Virus record (IMG/VR): IMGVR_UViG_3300035704_000009
Location: 1-60,893 of that record
DNA from: a virus
Length of the DNA stretch: 60,893 bases
Direction: 5' to 3' (one strand)
In this document: piece after piece, positions 29,853 to 38,190 of the stretch
Layout: each line of letters starts with the position of its first letter
How positions within the stretch are numbered: position 1 is the first letter of the stretch
The notes under the pieces: generated by a model
The model's database searches: none
The model's input: the letters and a program-made list of their open reading frames with translations, nothing else
Told to the model about the DNA's origin: nothing
Program-made: the position numbers and the translations under genes

Positions 29853-30257
29853 GTGAGCAGGCAGGGCGTGCCGATATACCGGCGCACCGCAGACGAGATC
29901 CTCGCCATGATCGCGTCTGGCAAGCTCGGGCAGGAGTTCACTGTCCCCGAGGCGGCGAAGCTCGCCGGGGTGAAGGACTGGGCCGCGCGGAAGGCTGCGG
30001 AGCACCTCGCGGAGCGGGGGCTCATCGAGCCCTATCAGGGGTCCGGGTACCGCTCGCTGGTCACGCCCGAGGAAGCGGCGGCCAGCAGCGTGGACGACCG
30101 GCCCATGCGGGAGCAGGTCACCGAGCTCCAGAAGGAACTGGCCGAACTGCGCCAGAGGACCGGGCGCATCGAGGCCCGCCTGGCAACCCTCGCCGGGCAG
30201 TCGCGCGGAGGCAAGCGTGAGCAGGCAAACACGGCAGCCAGCGATGGCCGGCGGTAG
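29853..30257 (+). CDS. GntR-like winged-helix regulator, 134 aa
   Basis: GTG 29853 lies 9 nt after GGAGG; GTG 29847 is too close. The N-terminus VPIYRRTADEILAMIASGKL and the wing GLIEPYQGSGYRSLV fit a GntR-type winged helix. A coiled coil (EQVTELQKELAELRQRTGRI) follows for dimerisation. It is first in the plus-strand run and divergent from the BldC-like gene, so it probably controls the switch. Confidence 0.75.
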   Translation: MSRQGVPIYRRTADEILAMIASGKLGQEFTVPEAAKLAGVKDWAARKAAEHLAERGLIEPYQGSGYRSLVTPEEAAASSVDDRPMREQVTELQKELAELRQRTGRIEARLATLAGQSRGGKREQANTAASDGRR

Positions 30258-31020
30258 CGCCGAGGTCGTCAGCATCGGGATCGGCGGCAACCGCCGGCCC
30301 GACTACTCCCGCATCGCCTGCGGCCAGGTGGCCGCAGCACGCCATCAGCTCGGCCTGGACCGTGAGGACTTCGCCCGGTACATCAGGGAAGTGACCGGCT
30401 GGGATGTGCTGCCGGAAGGCATCGAGGCGTGGGAAGACAACGTGACGCCCCCCGGTGACGTGGTGCTCGCCTGCTCGGACGCCGTGGCGGGGATGCTCCC
30501 CCTCGCGCCGCCGCTGCTGGCCGCGGTGCCGCCCGCCTTCCCCGCTGAGGCACTCTCCGGGCCCTGGGTGACCAGTTACGGGTTCATGCACGCCGGGCGA
30601 CCGCACTACCACGCGGACGTTGCCTGGATCAGCGCCGAGTCCGAGAGCCGGGTCCGGGCCGTGAACCATCCGCCCGAGCCCCGCAGCCAGGGCCGCGGGC
30701 GGCCATTCCGCAACGAGATCGAGGCCCGGCTCGCCGGCCGCCATCTCGTCGGCGAGTGGGCGAACACGTCTGACACCCGCTACTGCGGGAGCCTGCAGCT
30801 GGCCGTCCTTCCCGGCGAGATGGTCATGGAGGGCCACTACACCGGGGTCGGCTCAGACATCGAGGTCTCGCAGGGCATCTGGAAGTGGGTCCGGCTCGAG
30901 CCGGACCCCGGCCTTAAGGGGATCATCCTGCGGGAGCCGGCCGGACTGCATGACCTTGTGATGTCACATTCGCAACCTGACGTGCCCCTGACCCTGGCCG
31001 ACGTGAGAGAGGACGCCTGA
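30217..31020 (+). CDS. XRE-like regulator with C-terminal sensor-like domain, 267 aa
   Basis: GTG 30217 has GGAGG upstream and overlaps the previous gene. An N-terminal HTH-like part (AARHQLGLDREDFARYIREV) is followed by a large C-terminal alpha/beta domain. That domain has SDTRYCGSLQLAVLPGEMVM and IWKWVRLEPDPG, a pattern common in Streptomyces XRE regulators on mobile elements. Confidence 0.6.
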   Translation: MSRQTRQPAMAGGSAEVVSIGIGGNRRPDYSRIACGQVAAARHQLGLDREDFARYIREVTGWDVLPEGIEAWEDNVTPPGDVVLACSDAVAGMLPLAPPLLAAVPPAFPAEALSGPWVTSYGFMHAGRPHYHADVAWISAESESRVRAVNHPPEPRSQGRGRPFRNEIEARLAGRHLVGEWANTSDTRYCGSLQLAVLPGEMVMEGHYTGVGSDIEVSQGIWKWVRLEPDPGLKGIILREPAGLHDLVMSHSQPDVPLTLADVREDA

Positions 31021-31022
31021 CG

Positions 31023-31436
31023 GTGCCGACCAAGGATGAAGCCCGCGAAGTCCTGGACACCTACATCCGGGCGTGGGAGACGCAGGACCCCAGCCTGATA
31101 GTGACGATCTTCACCGAGGGCGCCACCTACGCCGAGCGGGTGATGGGGGATCCGATCCCGGACCGCGAGGCGATCCGCGCCTACTGGGAGACCAAGGTCG
31201 TCCAGGATCAGGCGAACATCCAGGTCGAACTGCTGAACGTCTACCTGGATGGCGAGACGGTGATCGCCGAGTGGCTCGCGGAATTTGACGACATGGCCCA
31301 GGGCGTGCGCAAGCGCATGCAGGAGATCGCGGTGCTTGAGTTCGAGGGCGGCCTGATCGCGAGCCTGCGGGAGTACTGGGCGTCCGAGCAGGTCGGGCAC
31401 CTGGCCCCGGCCCTGGGCAACGGGAACGCGCGCTAG
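31023..31436 (+). CDS. NTF2/SnoaL-like fold protein, 137 aa
   Basis: The layout is typical: helix VLDTYIRAWETQDPSLIVTI, FTEGATYAER, then DREAIRAYWETKV and beta strands ending LREYWASEQVG. Such folds bind small ligands or act as isomerases; no catalytic set is clear. It follows the XRE gene by 2 bp, so may serve the same response. Confidence 0.75.
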   Translation: MPTKDEAREVLDTYIRAWETQDPSLIVTIFTEGATYAERVMGDPIPDREAIRAYWETKVVQDQANIQVELLNVYLDGETVIAEWLAEFDDMAQGVRKRMQEIAVLEFEGGLIASLREYWASEQVGHLAPALGNGNAR

Positions 31437-31507
31437 CGCCCCGGGTAGGCATCCTCTCCCCGCCGCGCCCCTATGCAGCGCCGCCTTCATGACGGAGAGT
31501 GGCGGGC

Positions 31508-31873
31508 ATGGCAAACGTGTGGCTGAAAGCACTGGACGGGCAGGTCATCCGCGCCGAGCGGATCACTGCGCTGACCGCGGCGAGGGTGCCGCGCCAGGGC
31601 TGGACCGTGATCGCGGAACTGGGCCGCGGGCGGCCGGTGCACCTGGCGGCGCTGGGGCTGGGCGGCCGGGCGAGAGGTGGCGCGCACCGGCTCTGCAATG
31701 AGCTGCCGCAGGCGATCACCGCAGCGGACAAGGGCGTCACTGTGGCGTTCGTCCGGGCCGGCTACCCGAAGGGCGGAGGACAGTGGTCGACTCTGGCCGC
31801 CCCGCTCGCGGCGGTGCGGAAGATCCCTGTGACGCCACCGGGGGAGCCCCGGCAGCGACGGGGCACTGGCTGA
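31508..31873 (+). CDS. Hypothetical protein, 121 aa
   Basis: ATG 31508 follows GGAGAG about 9 nt upstream. Begins MANVWLKALDGQVIRAERIT and has a small beta-rich N-domain and basic C-terminus. The 71 bp before it hold no gene. Function unknown. Confidence 0.55.
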   Translation: MANVWLKALDGQVIRAERITALTAARVPRQGWTVIAELGRGRPVHLAALGLGGRARGGAHRLCNELPQAITAADKGVTVAFVRAGYPKGGGQWSTLAAPLAAVRKIPVTPPGEPRQRRGTG

Positions 31874-31882
31874 GCGCGTGGC

Positions 31883-32131
31883 CTACTCCCGCTGAGGCCT
31901 GTCCTCGGGATACGTGGGAAAGACGCCCAGCCCCCTCACCGAGCGCGTCAGCCCCTCTTCCCGCAGGACATCCATGGCCTTTTGAGCGGTGTTGGCCGCG
32001 ACCTGGTATTCGGCTCGCAGCGCCCGCTTGCTGGGCAGGGGCTGCGTGGGCGGGATCTCGCCGGAGAGGATTTTCTCCCGCAGGATCCCGGCCAGCTGGA
32101 CATACAGCGGGACATCACTTCGCTCAACCAT
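31883..32131 (-). CDS. GntR-family winged-helix regulator, 82 aa
   Basis: VPLYVQLAGILREKILSGEI, LPSKRALRAEYQVAANTAQK and GLTRSVRGLGVFP are the full GntR winged helix. It is only the DNA-binding domain, like the short YtrA/KorSA type. KorSA-type proteins repress transfer and replication genes in actinomycete elements. Convergent with 31508, divergent from 32314. Confidence 0.85.
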   Translation of the reverse strand: MVERSDVPLYVQLAGILREKILSGEIPPTQPLPSKRALRAEYQVAANTAQKAMDVLREEGLTRSVRGLGVFPTYPEDRPQRE

Positions 32132-32244
32132 GGCGGCACCGCAGGCGTGCCGGTGAGGATGCCAGATCGCTGGGCTCGATCTTCATCATGGCCGCAAACT
32201 GTAGGGCTACTCCGGGGCATCGCCTACTTACCCCTCGTCACTCT

Positions 32245-32294
32245 GGGTTAACCCGGGACAACCTACTGGCGTCCGCGATATGCGGGGTTTACCC
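32245..32294. promoter_or_regulatory. Two GGGTTWACCC sites in the 182-bp divergent gap
   Basis: GGGTTAACCC (32245-32254, perfect palindrome) and GGGTTTACCC (32285-32294) lie between the GntR gene and 32314. They are good operator candidates for the adjacent GntR protein. No gene is visible in 32132-32313. Confidence 0.5.
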
Positions 32295-32313
32295 TGCTGG
32301 AGTGGATGCAGCC

Positions 32314-32679
32314 ATGGGGAGGCGCCCGTCCCCGCGCGATAGCCGGGAACAGGCGGGCAGTGAGACGGCAGGCGCGGATTACGATGTGGCGGCGGCCCGG
32401 CCCGCTGCGGCTGCATCCGGGAGCGGCCGGGCCGTCCCGGACCCCCTCGCTGATGCGCTGGAACTGGACGAGGCGGTCACGAGGGACTGGATGGACACCG
32501 CCCGGGACATCTCCATCGACTTCCCCGGCTGGGACATCGGCCATGACCTGCAGGGCTACGTGGCGGGCCGGCGTGATGAGCGGACCGGGGACTGGGACAT
32601 CGCCCGCGCGGCCAGCCCGGACGGGCTGCGGGCCATCCTCGGCGCGAAGCGGCTCCCGCCCGGGGACGGTGCGCGGTGA
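32314..32679 (+). CDS. Hypothetical protein, 121 aa
   Basis: The N-terminus is Ala/Arg-rich and disordered. The C-terminal half has DPLADALELDEAVTRDWMDT and WDIGHDLQGYVAGRRDE. Overlaps the next gene by GTGA. Function unknown. Confidence 0.55.
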   Translation: MGRRPSPRDSREQAGSETAGADYDVAAARPAAAASGSGRAVPDPLADALELDEAVTRDWMDTARDISIDFPGWDIGHDLQGYVAGRRDERTGDWDIARAASPDGLRAILGAKRLPPGDGAR

Positions 32680-32981
32680 GCGAGGCCTTCACGGCCCGCT
32701 GGGAGCGGGGGAGCACGGCGCTGGCCGTGTCCTGCCCGCACGGGCGGGCCTGGGCCTATCCCGTCGTCCCGGTCGGCGATAAGCCCCTGCCGCACTTCCT
32801 CTGGGATACCCCCTGGATGGTGTGCCCCGGCGGCGGGTGGAGCAGTGACGACGACATCACCTGGACGGCCGCGGTGGTCCCCGTGTCCAGCGCCGCGGCG
32901 GCGGAACTGTTCGCCCCGGACAGTGCGCTCTTACCTCCGGGCCAGCCGACAGTGGCCCGCGCGGGAACGTATCCGGGCTGA
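32676..32981 (+). CDS. Hypothetical protein, 101 aa
   Basis: GTG start overlaps the previous stop. Trp- and Pro-rich, with LAVSCPHGRAWAYPVVPVG and TPWMVCPGGGWSSDD. Two cysteines. Function unknown. Confidence 0.5.
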   Translation: MSEAFTARWERGSTALAVSCPHGRAWAYPVVPVGDKPLPHFLWDTPWMVCPGGGWSSDDDITWTAAVVPVSSAAAAELFAPDSALLPPGQPTVARAGTYPG

Positions 32982-33306
32982 GAAGCTCCTAAGATCATCG
33001 CCGCCAGGGCAGCACCGGCGGGCAGAGACGTCACGGCGGGGGCGGCAAGCGGACCCCTGGGCTATGGGATAACGCGAGCCGCTCCCCGCCGTGGCATTTT
33101 TCCAGACCTGTAACTTTCCCGGCACGCGGAGTAAACCTTTCGCTAAAATCAGGCGTCTTATCCTGTAACCCAGCCCAGGGGAAACAGGGGCCACGCGGCC
33201 GTCACCGCGCCACTCACGGCGCATGGCGTGCACGGGGCCCCGCAGTATTGCGGTATGAGAGCGATCACGCGCGCCCGGGCAGTCGGCCGCGCCCTGGGGA
33301 GGAACT
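32982..33306. other. 325-bp gap without a gene
   Basis: The stretch 33095-33170 is AT-rich for this window and holds CCTGTAAC twice (33107-33114 and 33162-33169). TAAAAT (33144-33149) could be a -10. It may hold promoters, a small RNA or a binding site. No open frame is convincing. Confidence 0.5.
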
Positions 33307-33651
33307 GTGCGGAACAGGCTGCGGGCCGCGGGGACAGGGATCGCCGCAGGCGGGGCGTGGGCGCTGGCGTGGCTCGTACCGGGGGTGCGGGCGGAGATCC
33401 TGGCGTCCTTCGCGGCGCTGACGCTCACCCTGGCCGCGCTGGGGCTCCTGGTGCTGCCGTCGAGGTTTTCGTGCTTCATGGCCGGGCTGAGGGGCGCGGA
33501 GATCCTCTCGGGGCGCGCCGAGGACAGCGCCGGGCCGGGCGGGGACGGCCCGATCCTGACGATGCTCCGGGACGCCACCCGCGGCCGGTTAGAGCGCTAC
33601 GCAGACGCCGAGCACGAGGACCCCGAGGCACACGCCGCCGGGCTGGCCTGA
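33307..33651 (+). CDS. Membrane protein, 114 aa
   Basis: GTG 33307 follows GGGGAGGAACT. Two spans (GIAAGGAWALAWLVPGV, EILASFAALTLTLAALGLLV) precede a cytoplasmic helical tail. Its 3' end overlaps the convergent gene at 33589 by 63 bp. Function unknown. Confidence 0.6.
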   Translation: MRNRLRAAGTGIAAGGAWALAWLVPGVRAEILASFAALTLTLAALGLLVLPSRFSCFMAGLRGAEILSGRAEDSAGPGGDGPILTMLRDATRGRLERYADAEHEDPEAHAAGLA

Positions 33652-34557
33652 GGCCGGCGGGGACGCGCTGACCGACACCAGCGGCGAGGACAGGACGCTC
33701 TTCACGGGCGAGGTCACCGGGGCCAGCACCGAGGGGACCAGCCCGGGCGGGGGCGGGGACGGGGACGGGGTATCAGCCGGCAGCGGGGAGGGCGACGGCT
33801 CATCGGACTGGGTACCCTCGCGGTCCCGGCGGCGGCGCACAGCGGCCGGGGGCTGGTGGAAGCGGCGGGCGTGGCGGTGGTGGCGCACCGCGGCGGCGGG
33901 CGGGCCGTGCGTCCCGGACGGGGCGGGGGACGTGGCGGGCATGAGCACGAACGCCGCTCCGGCGACCACGGCGGTTAACGACGCGCCGGCGAGGGCGGCA
34001 TGCCCGGCGTGGGCGCGGGAGATCCCGAGCGCCCGGCGGGCGAACCTCACCACCCCGGCCGCTACCGCTACCACGGTGGCGGGGCGCAGGCGGGAGGCAC
34101 GGTGGGCCATCCGCAGCGTCCGGCGGCGGTGACCGGGCGGCAGGGCAGCGGACAGGATCAGGTCCCGGCCGTCGCTGTCGTCCGGCACCGACAGGGCGAG
34201 CAGGCCGGCCGGGAGGGCGCGGGCGAACACGCGCACCGCCCCCGGTGTCCCCGCGGCGGCACGGCGCGCTGGCCCCGGGTCAGCCGGTGCCGACGCCGTG
34301 GTGATGGCGTCCCACACCTCGCCCGGGGAGCCTCCCGGGCCGACGACGGCGATCACGCCGCGCCCCAGCCGGACCACCTGGCCGTCCCCGGGGGCGTTGG
34401 CCAGGGCGTGCACCAGGACCGGCGGCACTCCCGCCACGGTGACCACGGGTGCCTGTCCCTGCGCCTCGGCGAGCTGGGCCTCAAGCTCGGTGATCCGCCG
34501 GCGCGCCTCCTCGAGCGCGCGGGCAAGGCTGCCTGGCTGCTGCGCGGCGTCGCGCAT
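33589..34557 (-). CDS. Coiled-coil, single-span protein with Pro-rich exterior, 322 aa
   Basis: GGGAGG lies 5 nt before the ATG. An N-terminal coiled coil (ALEEARRRITELEAQLAEAQ), a folded middle, a hydrophobic span (GHAALAGASLTAVVAGAAFV) and a long Pro/Ser exterior follow. It may be an anti-sigma-like or surface protein. Function unknown. Confidence 0.55.
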   Translation of the reverse strand: MRDAAQQPGSLARALEEARRRITELEAQLAEAQGQAPVVTVAGVPPVLVHALANAPGDGQVVRLGRGVIAVVGPGGSPGEVWDAITTASAPADPGPARRAAAGTPGAVRVFARALPAGLLALSVPDDSDGRDLILSAALPPGHRRRTLRMAHRASRLRPATVVAVAAGVVRFARRALGISRAHAGHAALAGASLTAVVAGAAFVLMPATSPAPSGTHGPPAAAVRHHRHARRFHQPPAAVRRRRDREGTQSDEPSPSPLPADTPSPSPPPPGLVPSVLAPVTSPVKSVLSSPLVSVSASPPASGQPGGVCLGVLVLGVCVAL

Positions 34558-34595
34558 TGCCCCTCCCTTTGGTGAGTCCCTGCCGCCTTCAGATC

Positions 34596-35201
34596 TCAGG
34601 CCTTACGCGCCTGCCCCCAGTTGCTTTCATCTCCGGGATTGCTGCGGGCCGCGGGTGGCAGCGGGCCGCGGGCGTCCAGGTCCCCGGCGTCGAGCAGGCC
34701 GAGCTGCTCGTAGACCTCGCGGGCGTTCACGCCGAGCTCGGCGGCGATGACGCGGGCCTCGCGGGCCGTGATGTCGGCCGGGGCCTTCATGCGTGAGTCA
34801 CGGTGCCAGCCAAGGTGACGGAACAGTGCCTCCGCGTCATCCAGGGGCCTGCCCTGGGCGCGCATCCGGGCGGCGACCCACACCATGACGTCGGTCATCG
34901 GCCTCGGTGCCGGTGCGGGCTCGGGCCGCCCGTCCGCGGGCATCAGCTCGCCGCCGTCAAGGAAGGCCTCGATGGAGCCGGGCTCCAGCCCGTAGATCAC
35001 CTCGGCGAGGGTCAGCGTCTCGTCCGCGTACAGGCCGGGCCGCTCGCCGTGCTCGAGCCGGGAGAGGGTCTTGGCGGACAGTTTCCCGCCGCGGTCGCGG
35101 GCGAACGTGCCGCGCTGGCGGAACCCGTAGCCCAGCTGCCCGCGCCTTTTGCGCAGCGCGGCGCCGAGCCGTTCCCAGGCTTCTGGCGGGTATTTGCCCA
35201 T
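34596..35201 (-). CDS. XRE-family repressor, 201 aa
   Basis: ATG 35201 opens MGKYPPEAWERLGAALRKRR. The helix-turn-helix continues through KLSAKTLSRLEHGERPGL. The C-terminal half is helical. Divergent from the Cro-like gene at 35438, it is the best candidate for an immunity repressor. Confidence 0.75.
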   Translation of the reverse strand: MGKYPPEAWERLGAALRKRRGQLGYGFRQRGTFARDRGGKLSAKTLSRLEHGERPGLYADETLTLAEVIYGLEPGSIEAFLDGGELMPADGRPEPAPAPRPMTDVMVWVAARMRAQGRPLDDAEALFRHLGWHRDSRMKAPADITAREARVIAAELGVNAREVYEQLGLLDAGDLDARGPLPPAARSNPGDESNWGQARKA

Positions 35202-35437
35202 GACTGTCCCGTCTGTGGCGCTCCGGTACTCATGCTGACGGACATAACGAGCCCCGTCAACCCTGACGGCCCATGAGCGTACAGGCAGTGTCTTCGCCGG
35301 GCCGGTCATGTCCGGCAGTGGCCGCCGGCATGTCTCCCGATAGCCGTAAGACCCCCGTGTCCCGTCCCGGAGAACTCGTGTCCCTTAGTGGCCGGCAAGA
35401 GCTTGCTATGCCCGGAGATAGCCGGTAGCGTGGCGGC
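35202..35437. promoter_or_regulatory. Divergent control region between XR-type repressor and Cro-like gene
   Basis: TTGCTA (35403-35408), 17 nt and TAGCGT (35426-35431) form the rightward promoter, with ATG 35438 leaderless. TGTCCC motifs near 35207, 35359 and 35389, and ATAGCCG at about 35341 and 35418, are candidate operators. No gene in the 236 bp. Confidence 0.6.
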
Positions 35438-35758
35438 ATGAACGAGACACCAGCGGACACCGCGAGACCCGTTCGCAAGGGTGGCCGGCCCCGCAGCCCC
35501 ATCATCCAGAACGGTGACGCGATCCGCAGTCTCCGCGAGAAGGACGGCTCGACGCAGGGCGAGTTCGCCGCGGCGGTCGGCATCAGCCAGGCCGCGCTGT
35601 CGAACATCGAGAACGAGAAGAAGGCCGCTGGGCGGCTCACGCTCAACCAGATCGCCCGGGCGCTGTGCGTGCCCACGCGGGCTGTCATGGCCTGCCCGCC
35701 AGTACGTGAGGCAGAGCCAGCCGAGGCGGAAGACAGCCCGCACGAGGTAGCCGCCTAG
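35438..35758 (+). CDS. XRE-family Cro-like regulator, 106 aa
   Basis: The HTH is GEFAAAVGISQAALSNIENE followed by RLTLNQIARALCVPTR. The N-terminus is basic and short, the C-terminus acidic. A leaderless start behind TTGCTA-N17-TAGCGT. First gene of the plus-strand DNA-metabolism run, so it may act as the early switch protein. Confidence 0.8.
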   Translation: MNETPADTARPVRKGGRPRSPIIQNGDAIRSLREKDGSTQGEFAAAVGISQAALSNIENEKKAAGRLTLNQIARALCVPTRAVMACPPVREAEPAEAEDSPHEVAA

Positions 35759-35769
35759 GAAAACACCAA

Positions 35770-35800
35770 GCCCCCCTGCGCCGAGCAAGCAGAGGGGGGC
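35770..35800 (+). terminator. GC-rich hairpin after the Cro-like gene
   Basis: GCCCCCCTGC (35770-35779) and GCAGAGGGGGGC (35789-35800) pair with a two-base bulge. No U-run follows on the plus strand, so it may attenuate or end transcription weakly. It lies 12 bp after the Cro-like stop. Confidence 0.4.
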
Positions 35801-35802
35801 CG

Positions 35803-36222
35803 GTGGAGGCAAAGCACCTTCACCGCCCAGCATACAGAAAGCAGGCAAAGTCCTTGAGTATCACCGCACTCACGGCGCGCCCGGCCCCGACCGTGACGCC
35901 CGATCCGGCCACCGGGACCGCAGTGCAGCGGGCCGCCCTGGCTCAGGGCCTGGTCGACCTGGCCGCGCTGATCACCGCGCACCCGGACGCCCCGATCGTC
36001 AGCTTCGGCGGCGTGCACACCGACTTCACCTACTGGCCGCAGGGGACCGCTGACTACAAGCGCGCCGAGGTGGACCGCGTTGCCGCGATCCTCGGCCAGT
36101 CCGCGCACTACGAGGCCTACGGGGCGCTGTACGTGACCGAGCGGAACTTCGGGCTCGTGTCCTACCGGGCCGTCGCCCTCCTGCGGGAGAACAAGCCAGA
36201 CGCCGGAAGGACCGCGGCATGA
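35803..36222 (+). CDS. Hypothetical early protein, 139 aa or shorter
   Basis: The frame opens at GTG 35803. A TTG near 35853 after a purine-rich stretch is an alternative, giving a protein that starts LSITALTARPAPTV. Contains APIVSFGGVHTDFTYWPQGT. Its stop overlaps the next ATG. Function unknown. Confidence 0.5.
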   Translation: MEAKHLHRPAYRKQAKSLSITALTARPAPTVTPDPATGTAVQRAALAQGLVDLAALITAHPDAPIVSFGGVHTDFTYWPQGTADYKRAEVDRVAAILGQSAHYEAYGALYVTERNFGLVSYRAVALLRENKPDAGRTAA

Positions 36223-36518
36223 TGACGATCTTCACCGACACCATGGACTCCGACCCGGAGCGCTACGAGTGGCTGTTCGGGAAGGCACCCTGCCCGTACC
36301 CCCTGCCGAGTGCGGAAGCGGCGCAGGAGGCCGCAGAGGCGGAAAGCGGCAGCGAGGACGAGCGCGCCCCCGCTGAGGCGCAGGACGCCGCACCGGAGGC
36401 CGAGCCCGGGGACAGCGCACCGGCTGAGACCGGGGACGCGGAGCCGCACGAGCCCGAGCACGCTGCCGAGGTTCCCGCCGCCGTACTGGCTGAGCACCCG
36501 CTGGACGGTGCCCGGTGA
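36219..36518 (+). CDS. Acidic small protein, 99 aa
   Basis: A short folded N-terminus (TMDSDPERYEWLFGKAPCPY) then a long Ala/Glu/Pro-rich acidic tail, possibly a DNA-mimic or disordered region. Overlaps both neighbours by 4 nt. Confidence 0.5.
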   Translation: MMTIFTDTMDSDPERYEWLFGKAPCPYPLPSAEAAQEAAEAESGSEDERAPAEAQDAAPEAEPGDSAPAETGDAEPHEPEHAAEVPAAVLAEHPLDGAR

Positions 36519-36808
36519 GCCTTGAGGAAGCGCCCTATTACTGGGTTGAGTGCGACGGCTGCGGCGACCGCTGCGAGTACGGCGACTTCTCTGCCTACGC
36601 CGACTCCGGCATGGCGATCGACGGGGCACTGGAAGCCGACTGGACCACGGACGGCACGAAGCACCACTGCCCCAGTTGCCCGACGCTCACCACGTGCGAC
36701 AACTGCAGCAAGCCCGCAGGCGATGACGCTGCCGACCGGGACGGCCTCTGTGCCGCCTGCCATGCGGACGCCGAGGCGGACGCATGGAACCCGGCGGTGA
36801 TCCCGTGA
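36515..36808 (+). CDS. Cys-rich zinc protein, 97 aa
   Basis: CDGCGDRC, HHCPSC, CDNC and CAAC form two likely zinc sites. GTG start overlaps upstream stop. Probably nucleic-acid or protein binding. Confidence 0.6.
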   Translation: MSLEEAPYYWVECDGCGDRCEYGDFSAYADSGMAIDGALEADWTTDGTKHHCPSCPTLTTCDNCSKPAGDDAADRDGLCAACHADAEADAWNPAVIP

Positions 36809-37026
36809 CCGACCTCGGGCAGCACGCGAGCATCGCCCGGCGGATGTCCCTGCACCGCAGGGTGGCCCGCAAGATCCTCCCGCTGCCTGTCCGGCTCGCG
36901 TTCGTACGGGCCGCTGACGCACGGCAGCCGCCGGGCGGCAGGCACCACAAGGGCCAGCCGGCCATCACCGCATCACAGACCAACGGGACGGCCGCGGGGG
37001 CCGTGCAGAAGACGGGGGAGTTCTAG
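36805..37026 (+). CDS. Small basic protein, 73 aa
   Basis: GTG 36805 overlaps the previous stop (GTGA). Basic (ARRMSLHRRVARKILPLPVR), disordered C-terminus. It ends 2 bp before the exonuclease ATG, with GGGGGAG near its stop serving that gene. Confidence 0.5.
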   Translation: MTDLGQHASIARRMSLHRRVARKILPLPVRLAFVRAADARQPPGGRHHKGQPAITASQTNGTAAGAVQKTGEF

Positions 37027-37028
37027 AG

Positions 37029-38189
37029 ATGACGGCACAGCGCACCGAGGACGAGTACGGCAGCCGATGGTATGAGTACCCGCCGACCGGCGAGCTGCTC
37101 GACTCGGTCACGACCGTGATCAGCGGGACGGACTCCAAGCCGTGGATCGCCTCCTGGCATGGCCGCACGTCGATGGCCTGGGCGGTGGACCACCTGGAAG
37201 CCGTCGCGCGGGCCAAGGTCCTCAAGGGCCGCCAGGCCGCGATCGACCTGGGGAAGGACGAGGCCGAGCACCTCCGCGACATCAAGCGGGACGCCGGGAC
37301 CTACGTCCACGACGTGCAGGAAAAGCTGATCCTGTGGGCCGCCTCACCAGGGCGCACCGGGGCCGACATCACGCTGCCGGTCCTCCCTGATCATCTGCTG
37401 GACGCCCTGTATGACGGTGAGCCGCTCACCGAGGTCGTGGACTTCATGGTGGACGGGTTCATCCGGTTCGTCTCCGACTTCAATCCGCAGTTCGTGGCGA
37501 CCGAGATGAGGGTGTTCAACCAGCCGCTCGGCTATGGCGGCACCCTGGACATGATCATCACCCTGGACGGGTACGCGATCAGCTTTGGCACGAGCCCGCG
37601 CGGCGACGATGAGATCGTTGCCAGTCCTGGCGCCGGCCTGGTTCCCTGCATCGACACGAAGACCGGCAGGAATCCCGAGGGCACCTGGAAAGAGCAGATG
37701 GCGGCCTACCGCCGAGCCCGCGAATGCCTGCTGCCGCTCGGTGAGATCTGCCCCATGCCGGCCACCGACTGCGCCATGGTCCTGCACCTGCGGCCGGAAT
37801 ACCCGGACGGCTACCTGCTGATGCTGGTCTCCGCGGCCGAGGACGAGGCGGCGTGGGCCCGGTTCGAGCGCGCGGTCAGCATCTACCGCGAGCGGCAGGC
37901 CGTGAAGGGCAAGCCCGGGACGTCCATCCGGCCGCTGAGGGCGGACGGCACGATGCCGGGCCCGCGGCTGTGCGACCTGGCCGCCGAAGGCTACGGCCAC
38001 GCCCTGGCCCCGCTGCGTAAGGCACTGGGTGCCGCGACCGAGCTGGAAGACCTGGCCCGCTTCACCGAGGCAGAGATCCGCAGGGTCAAGGGGGTTGGCC
38101 CGAAGCTCATCGTCACCATCCGGCAGATGCTCGCCGACCACGGCCTGTGCCTCGCGGGCGAGCAGGCTCTGGCCGGGAAGGCGGCCTGA
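37029..38189 (+). CDS. PD-(D/E)XK (RecB/Cas4-like) nuclease with helix-hairpin-helix tail, 386 aa
   Basis: The nuclease core shows GGTLDMIITLDG (170-181) and PCIDTKTGRN (206-215), with Glu159 upstream: the D...DxK pattern of phage RecB-like exonucleases. The last 60 residues (FTEAEIRRVKGVGPKLIVTI) form a helix-hairpin-helix. Likely a recombination or repair exonuclease used with SSB. Confidence 0.8.
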   Translation: MTAQRTEDEYGSRWYEYPPTGELLDSVTTVISGTDSKPWIASWHGRTSMAWAVDHLEAVARAKVLKGRQAAIDLGKDEAEHLRDIKRDAGTYVHDVQEKLILWAASPGRTGADITLPVLPDHLLDALYDGEPLTEVVDFMVDGFIRFVSDFNPQFVATEMRVFNQPLGYGGTLDMIITLDGYAISFGTSPRGDDEIVASPGAGLVPCIDTKTGRNPEGTWKEQMAAYRRARECLLPLGEICPMPATDCAMVLHLRPEYPDGYLLMLVSAAEDEAAWARFERAVSIYRERQAVKGKPGTSIRPLRADGTMPGPRLCDLAAEGYGHALAPLRKALGAATELEDLARFTEAEIRRVKGVGPKLIVTIRQMLADHGLCLAGEQALAGKAA

Positions 38190-38190
38190 C

